DNA from: Halocaridina rubra
Lineage: Eukaryota > Arthropoda > Malacostraca > Decapoda > Atyidae
DNA: 20,000 bases
Reading direction: 5' to 3'
Assembly: GCA_037179515.1 (NCBI GenBank)
Contig: JAXCGZ010019375.1
Span: forward strand, 17,501 to 37,500
In this document: piece by piece, positions 13,581-20,000 of the stretch
How the letters are laid out: each line of letters begins with the position of its first letter
How positions within the stretch are numbered: position 1 is the stretch's first letter
Notes under the pieces: generated by a model
Database searches by the model: none
Told to the model about the DNA's origin: nothing
The model's input: only the letters and a program-made list of their open reading frames with translations
Made by a program: the position numbers and the translations under genes

Positions 13581-15050
13581 GAATAAAGATAAAAAAAAAT
13601 AAATTTTTTTCTTGTGAATTTACAGCAAAACAAAGGTAAAATGTTTTGGTCTGCATTTCTAACATTGCAAGGTACATTTTTCAGAATATTTTCTCACTCT
13701 ATGAAGCTTGTGTGTTAACATTATACGTGTTTTTACCCAACATGAGTATTTACATTGGTTGTGTGTGCAGTTGCCATTTTTAGTACATATAATTCTCAGC
13801 CTAATAATGCAGTATAAACTTATGATAAGATTATAGTTCAAAATAATCAACACCAATAAAGTACTTGGGAGGGAAAGTACTTATACATCAACGAAGTATT
13901 TAAACGCCAGCTAGATTAACCACAATATTTTACACAAAGTATAATAGTTGCTTATTGCACTTATTATACTTTAATCATATACATATTCATTCTTACATTA
14001 AGACTTTTAACTAAAATTCTTTTCGCAACTTCTAAATGAGTTTCTACAGCGAAATGTCTGCTTAGTCATTAGCAAAAAATCTGGATAAATTAAGTTATCT
14101 ATTTGTATAAGTTTTGTATAATATAAACTATGGAGACCATTTATGGTTTCTCAAGAGTTTAGAATGCAGTTTTCAAATTAATGATGCTAATTTACAGAAT
14201 CCAACTTGAAATATGATTTTTTAAACTATTTATTTCGTTTATTCATCTGCAAAAGGGATTCCAGTGCGGATCTTCATTGATAAGAATTTAGACATTGTTG
14301 GTGATCTTCGTACATTTCTTTTTGGGTTAATATATATTTTCAGCACTCGTAAAGCCCTCTTTTATGACCTACGAAGCCTTTCCAAAGGTGGAGTTGGCAG
14401 GAGAATCCTATCCAAGCAATCATAAATTCATTTCAAGCTTTCTAACCAACTTAGAGCCATTTATATATTGTGTAGAGGCCAACCTTCACAAGCCAACCTA
14501 ATGGACTAGCTCTGTTTCCATGAAACCATCCAACCACTCAAGGATGAGTTCACTAAAGGCTCTTCTCCTCAGCCCCATACAAAGCTGCTAATAATCTCTC
14601 CTGTTAATTTGTCTGAAGCTTTGTTAGATCCAGCGTGTATTTGTTTTTTTTTACCGAGCCGGGAAAACATGTTTTCACTTCGTCCCCATAAATCAACCAA
14701 TAAAATATAAATATGAAGGGATCTCTGGAAAAAATTAATGTTTAGTAATTATAAGTATGGATCTGCTTTCATTACTGTTCGCTCTTAGTTGTTAAGAATG
14801 AATGTTTTTGAATAAAAAAAAATGATGGTTAAAAAAGCCGAATTACTTAGATTTTTTCTTTTGTTTCCAAAGGAATTAAGCATCCCAGGAGATCAAGGTG
14901 TTAGCTGAGGACACACCTTTCCGAGCTTGGTCCACTAAAAGAAAATAAGGAAAATATTAGGAAGAAAGCGAGAATGAGGGAGAGAAGGATAATAGTGTGT
15001 GCGTATGTGTGTGGCCATGTGAATGTGTGTGTTTGTAAGTGATTGATATC

Positions 15051-15053
<3 letters not shown>
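13581..15053. other. No recognisable gene
   Basis: About 1.5 kb of AT-rich sequence. The part at 14220-14640 has more balanced composition than its surroundings and could be an old repeat, but I recognise no protein family on either strand. Confidence 0.5.

Positions 15054-15146
<93 letters not shown>
15054..15146 (+). repeat. (GA)n microsatellite, about 93 bp, pure
   Basis: Uninterrupted GA dinucleotides preceded by a TG-rich stretch (14995-15035), the same TG-then-GA arrangement seen at 2858-3189. Confidence 0.96.
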
Positions 15147-16206
<1,060 letters not shown>

Positions 16207-16209
16207 TTT

Positions 16210-16242
16210 ACGGGAAAGAGCCCAAAGCTCGTATCTTCCCGT
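16210..16242 (-). promoter_or_regulatory. Stem-loop in the LINE 3'UTR
   Basis: A perfect 7-bp inverted repeat (ACGGGAA at 16210-16216 with TTCCCGT at 16236-16242) encloses a second 4-bp stem (GAGC at 16218-16221 with GCTC at 16227-16230) around a 5-nt loop. It lies between the ORF2 stop and the terminal repeats. In several LINE clades a 3' hairpin of this sort is recognised by the element's own RT. That role here is inference. Confidence 0.6.
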
Positions 16243-16267
16243 CTCCTGATCGGTTCCATTTTTAGAC

Positions 16268-17339
16268 TTAGTGATACTTATCATACCTGTCCTTAAAACT
16301 ATGGATTGAGATAGCATTAACTACCTCATCGCTTAGCGAATTCCAATTATCAACTACTCTTACACTGAAAAAGTATTTCCTTACATCCTGCAAACAAGTT
16401 TTCTTCCGAAGCTTCAAACTATGACCTCTAGTTCTAGAGCCAGCCATATCGAAATATCGATCCCTATCCACTCTATCATAACCATGAAGGAATTTAAAGA
16501 CTGTCACCATATCCCCCCTTACTCTTCTAGCTTCGAGTGATGGCAAGTCTAATTCCCTCAGCCTCTCATCATAACTGAGATTGCGTATTTCTGGCACCAG
16601 TTTCGTGGCATGTCTTTGAACTTTTTCAAGCTTAGCTATGTGCTTTTTCAAGTGCGGATTCCAAAAGGGGGCTGCATATTCGAGTTTTGGCCTCACATAG
16701 GTTACATAAATATTTCTGAACATTTCCTTGTCCATGTGCCTGAAGGCTACCCTTACATTTGATAAGAATGCATATGCTGCCCTTACTACGCCATTTATAT
16801 GTATTTCTGGAGACAAATCTGCCAGTATGTTTACTCCTAGATCTCTCTCATTTTCTGTCTCTTGAAGTTGTACTCCAGCCACCGAGTAGTCAAGCTTGGG
16901 CCTTCTTGCACTTGTACCCATTCTCATTACCTTACATTTTGAGGTATTGAATTTCATTAGCCACTTTTCTGACCACTCATGCAGATTATTTAGATCCTCC
17001 TGAAGTTCTCTACCATTGTTCTCGTTTTTTACTTTCTTCACAATCTTTGCATCATCTGCAAACATATTCATGAATGAATTTACAGACTCTGGTCGGTCAT
17101 TTACATATACAAGGAACAAAAGTGGCCCTAAAACTGAACCCTGTGGAACTCCACTACTAACTCTTCTCCATTCAGACACTGAGTGTCTTACTCTAACCCT
17201 CTGTTCCCTTCCTTCTAAGTAAGTTTTTATCCATTCCAAGACATTTCCACCTATTCTAGCCATTGATTGCAGCTTCCTAATAAGTCTCCCATGTGGAACA
17301 GTGTCAAATGCTTTCTGGAAGTCTAGGAATATGCAATCT
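16268..17339 (-). CDS. LINE ORF2 C-terminal half: RT motif A to stop, 5'-truncated
   Basis: The frame is open from the truncation point ([17 protein letters not shown], motif A) to the TAA at 16268-16270, about 356 codons without a stop. It shows motif [16 protein letters not shown], motif C MFADD at 17051-17065, the ERDLGV block, the [16 protein letters not shown] thumb-region block, a [17 protein letters not shown] block and [13 protein letters not shown] near the C-terminus. An ATG occurs at 17263, but it lies inside the RT domain and is not a genuine start. One of the five differences from copy 1 (position 17094) changes Leu to Arg in the segment after motif B (NDLPES becomes NDRPES). Lacking the endonuclease, this copy is not autonomous. 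Confidence 0.9.
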
Positions 17340-17342
17340 TCC

Positions 17343-17405
17343 TATGTATGTGTGTGTGTGTGTGTGTATGTGTGTGTATGTGTGTGTGTGTGTGTTTGTG
17401 TGCGT
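17343..17405 (+). repeat. Imperfect (GT)n microsatellite
   Basis: GT dinucleotides with TATG and TTTG interruptions, starting immediately beyond the 5'-truncated end of LINE copy 2 and grading into TG-rich sequence to about 17490. Confidence 0.9.
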
Positions 17406-17490
17406 GCTTGTGCATATTTGTTTGTCTGCGTGTTAGCTCGTGTATGTAGATATGCATATATCTTTATGTGTGCGTGTATGTACGTATTTT

Positions 17491-17930
17491 AAATTGTTTG
17501 TTAATATAAAAACATTAGGTTTCCTGTAATTAAAGATATTTTTATCGTAGTTCTTCATACAAGATTCAAGTTAGATGATAAACTTTAACATACTTATATG
17601 ACTATCAAATGGAATATTGTTTGTCTAATTCTTCTGATATTTTAGAAATTGAAAATCATTTTATTGTCTCCTCTCGTTGATAATGACTGGAGTTGCAGTG
17701 TTGTGTAAATGTACAAAACCAATTCTCTCAAACGTTATGAGCTGCTTTGGGAAGAGAGATTTTTCATTCCCACGATAACAGACTCGAAAGGTAAAGTTAC
17801 AAAGTATCTAAGATAAATGACGTATTTAAATGCCTTAAATGTTAAAAGAAATATTGCAAAGATCCTCTAATTCTCCTACATGTATAATATCTACTGGTGA
17901 GGTAGGGCAGAAAGGAGATTTATGGATGTG
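17491..17930. other. No recognisable gene
   Basis: AT-rich unique sequence between the (GT)n tract and the SINE-like block. No supported feature. Confidence 0.5.
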
Positions 17931-17949
17931 GTGACGGAGAACATTAGGG

Positions 17950-18232
17950 TCTGTAGTGTGAGAGTGGAAAGCGGTAGCGTCCTCGACTCTGAGGCGTCAG
18001 GTCGAGGGTTCGCGCCCCTTCACGGTCTAAGGCTAGCAAGGGCATGCTCTCGTAGAAAGGATTACATCTGCCAAAACAAGTCCTTCGCAAGAAGGCAACC
18101 GTCCCAGCCCTTGGTAGGAAAGGGAGTCCGTGACGTAAAACCGGAACAAGTGTGAGAGTGGAAGAAGCAGGATAGGGTTGCGACCCCTGACGTGAGAAGT
18201 CGAGAGATATGATGAGACTTGATGATCTATTG

Positions 18233-18234
<2 letters not shown>
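17950..18234 (+). mobile_element. Possible tRNA-derived SINE with an RNA polymerase III-like promoter
   Basis: GC-richer than its surroundings. 17957-18022 resembles a degenerate tRNA. An A-box-like GAGAGTGGAAAGCGGTAGCG is followed by a CCTC-GACTCT-GAGG stem-loop in the anticodon-arm position, then AGGGTTCGCGCCCC (about 18004-18017), a good B-box/T-arm match. The T stem can pair as GAGGG with CCCTT around TTCGCGC. The body then continues about 200 bp and ends directly in (AT)n. The 15-mer AGTGTGAGAGTGGAA recurs at 17955-17969 and 18149-18163, and each copy is followed by a GGGTT...CCCC block. The acceptor stem is not convincing, so this is not called a functional tRNA. The ancestral tRNA is uncertain; the CTCTGA loop recalls tRNA-Gln. 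Confidence 0.45.

Positions 18235-18320
<86 letters not shown>
18235..18320. repeat. (AT)n microsatellite, about 86 bp, pure
   Basis: Uninterrupted AT dinucleotides joining the SINE-like block directly to the telomere-like array. Confidence 0.96.
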
Positions 18321-18322
<2 letters not shown>

Positions 18323-18626
18323 CCAAACCAAACCAAACCAAACGTAACCTAACCTAACTTAACCTAACCTAACCAAACCAAACCTAACCAAACCTAACCT
18401 AACCAAACCAAACTTAACCAAACCAAACCAAACCAAACCAAACCTAACCTAACCTAACCTAACCTAACCTAACCTAGCCTAACCTAACCTAACCTAACCT
18501 AACCTAACCAAACCAAACCTAACCTAACCTAACCAAGCCAAACCAAGCCAAACAAAGCCAAACCAAACCAAACCAACCAAACCTAACCTAACCTAACCTA
18601 ACCTAACCTAACCTAACCTAATCTAG
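18321..18626 (+). repeat. Interstitial telomere-like (AACCT/AACCA)n array
   Basis: Pentamer repeats alternate between AACCT (complement AGGTT, a TTAGG permutation, the common arthropod telomere unit) and the one-base variant AACCA. The purest AACCT block is 18441-18508, with one substitution near 18476. A second lies at about 18581-18621. AAGCCA- and CCGAG-type variants appear toward the right end, up to about 18650. The array is interstitial here because about 1.3 kb of non-telomeric sequence follows. Confidence 0.9.
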
Positions 18627-18717
18627 CCGAGCCGAGCCGAACCGAACCTAAGTTGACGAGGAGCATTGTATCTGGATAGCAGGAAATGAAATTGGAGAGG
18701 ATTTAAGGGTAAGACCC

Positions 18718-18747
18718 TAGCCTAGCCGAACCTAACCTAACCTAACC
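18718..18747 (+). repeat. Second short telomere-like block
   Basis: CCTAGCCTAGCCGAACC followed by three AACCT units. It is separated from the main array by about 70 bp of unrelated sequence. Confidence 0.8.
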
Positions 18748-20000
18748 TCTACAAGTTTTCATCAGATTCTGAGAATATATATATATATTTTTTCCATCAT
18801 TCTTTGACTAAAGTGAGAAATCTTGTTGATTTTCAGTTTTCTAGTAGAGTTTTCATATAACAAAGCGTCTTCCAGACCATAAGTGGTCGGACTTTTTTTT
18901 TTTTTTTTTAAGTTGTCGTAAGTAATATCTCAAAGAAACAACGATATCAAGACTATTTACAAGAAGCTTGGCCCAATATATTGCTCTAAAACCTTTAAGT
19001 TATTTAGATTAATTATTGCAAAGTCCAATTTATTTTTAAGATTCTAAAACTTCTTCCAGCCTTTCTGATACTTCAAGTATACCCTGTGAAAGCTATTTGA
19101 GAATTTCATAACAAGCGTTTGATATAAAGAATATGGTAAGTTTTTTATATTTAATTTTTATTATAGAATGTTCTCTTTTCATATTCATGCCTTAAATGTG
19201 TGTAATCTGCTTTAAAATATTAAGTTTTTATCTTAAAGTATTTAAACTTATTTTTTATTTACAGATAAAATATGGAAAAAGAAATTTTTAGATTGTGAAA
19301 TTTTGCTCATATATAAATATAATGTTAAAAGCTTGATAAAATTTTTCTGCTAATCACTAAACATTATTTTACTTATTTTAAATGGAGTTAATTTTGTTCA
19401 TATTCTTAGGTATATGTAACTATTGTGTATATTTTAAATGTACAATGAATATTTTTCATATATATAATGTGTAAAGTATATTTTTCATGTATGTATTAGT
19501 GTAAATAAAATTCTATTAAATAAAGTTTTAAATAAACTGTACCTTTGTATATGTAACTAAAGCAAACATTTAAAGTATTTCAAAGTCTGATGCATGAATA
19601 TCTTCGACGAAATAAAGTTCTCTTCCATAACCATTTGCTTGATATGATTTCGTCCTTACTCCAATTTATAGAATAAGTTTTCCATACATAAAATATATAA
19701 TTTTTCATTCAGATTTTAACACAAACTAGTGACACTTTTTTTTTGTCACTTGTAAATACTAAATGTGTACTTTTACTCCCAATTAAAATCAAAATATGAT
19801 ATTTTTTTCAACATTTACCATTTTGCAATAACATTTGTAAAATATTGCTTTTGTTTCCACTGGAATATTTAATCTTGGCTATAGAACGGCCTTTCAAATG
19901 GATTCAAACTACTGGAATATATTCAAGTTCATGTATTAAGTCAATAACTACACGAAAATTTATTTACTAAGCCCTCGAGAATTACTCTAGCACACGGCTC
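18748..20000. other. AT-rich sequence without recognisable genes
   Basis: Strongly AT-rich with many short T-runs and AATAAA-like hexamers (for example near 19503-19530 and 19610), which are expected by chance at this composition. I see no long open frame, RNA gene or transposon protein signature on either strand. Confidence 0.5.

Noticed and set aside
16759..17339. Segmental duplication of the window start
   Set aside because: The shared sequence ends exactly at a 5' truncation point with unrelated flanks, as expected for separate retrotransposition.
17957..18022. Functional tRNA gene
   Set aside because: The T-arm is good, but the anticodon stem is poor and no matching acceptor stem is visible. 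A tRNA-derived SINE fits better.
19500..19620. AATAAA hexamers as polyadenylation sites of a host gene
   Set aside because: The hexamers are expected by chance in such AT-rich DNA, and no upstream coding exon is visible.

Overview
The window looks like intergenic, repeat-dominated DNA from an arthropod, most likely a decapod crustacean and possibly a penaeid shrimp. Three things point that way. Pentamer arrays of AACCT (TTAGG on the other strand, the usual arthropod telomere unit) lie at 18321-18626 and 18718-18747. Very long dinucleotide and trinucleotide microsatellites occupy more than 2 kb. At least eight pieces of non-LTR retrotransposons (LINEs) are present. I found no host protein gene, no rRNA and no ordinary tRNA. 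Species assignment is inference from repeat content alone.

Layout. 1-2850 (minus strand) is a young LINE copy that runs off the window start. It carries the end of an ORF1 and an uninterrupted endonuclease plus reverse transcriptase ORF2. 2860-3411 is a compound TG/GA/GAA microsatellite block. 3783-4064 and 4802-5458 are (AT)n arrays, with a decayed LINE C-terminus (4345-4672, minus) between them. 5668-7640 (minus) and 7680-8640 (plus) are two decayed Jockey-like LINE remnants placed back to back. 9145-9292 is (ATT)n, followed by a dead reverse transcriptase fossil on plus (9296-10060). 10923-11160 (minus) is a well-preserved LINE C-terminus. 11795-12039 is (AT)n cutting into a decayed LINE on minus (12040-13580). 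15054-15146 is (GA)n and 15668-16171 is (AT)n. 16172-17339 (minus) is a second, 5'-truncated copy of the element at the window start, ending in (GT)n. 17950-18234 looks like a tRNA-derived SINE, followed by (AT)n and the telomere-like array. 18750-20000 is AT-rich with nothing recognisable.

The most interesting biology is in the young LINE. Copies 1 and 2 differ at only 5 of 756 aligned positions with no indels, so the family moved recently. ORF2 lies in the -1 frame relative to ORF1. Its first in-frame ATG is deep inside the endonuclease domain. The overlap holds a heptamer (A AAT TTT) in the correct phase for -1 ribosomal slippage. Copy 2 supplies the 3' end: a stem-loop in the 3'UTR and a 15-bp tandem terminal repeat, which fits a CR1/L2-type LINE. 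The remaining LINE pieces carry stops, frameshifts or lost catalytic residues and are dead.
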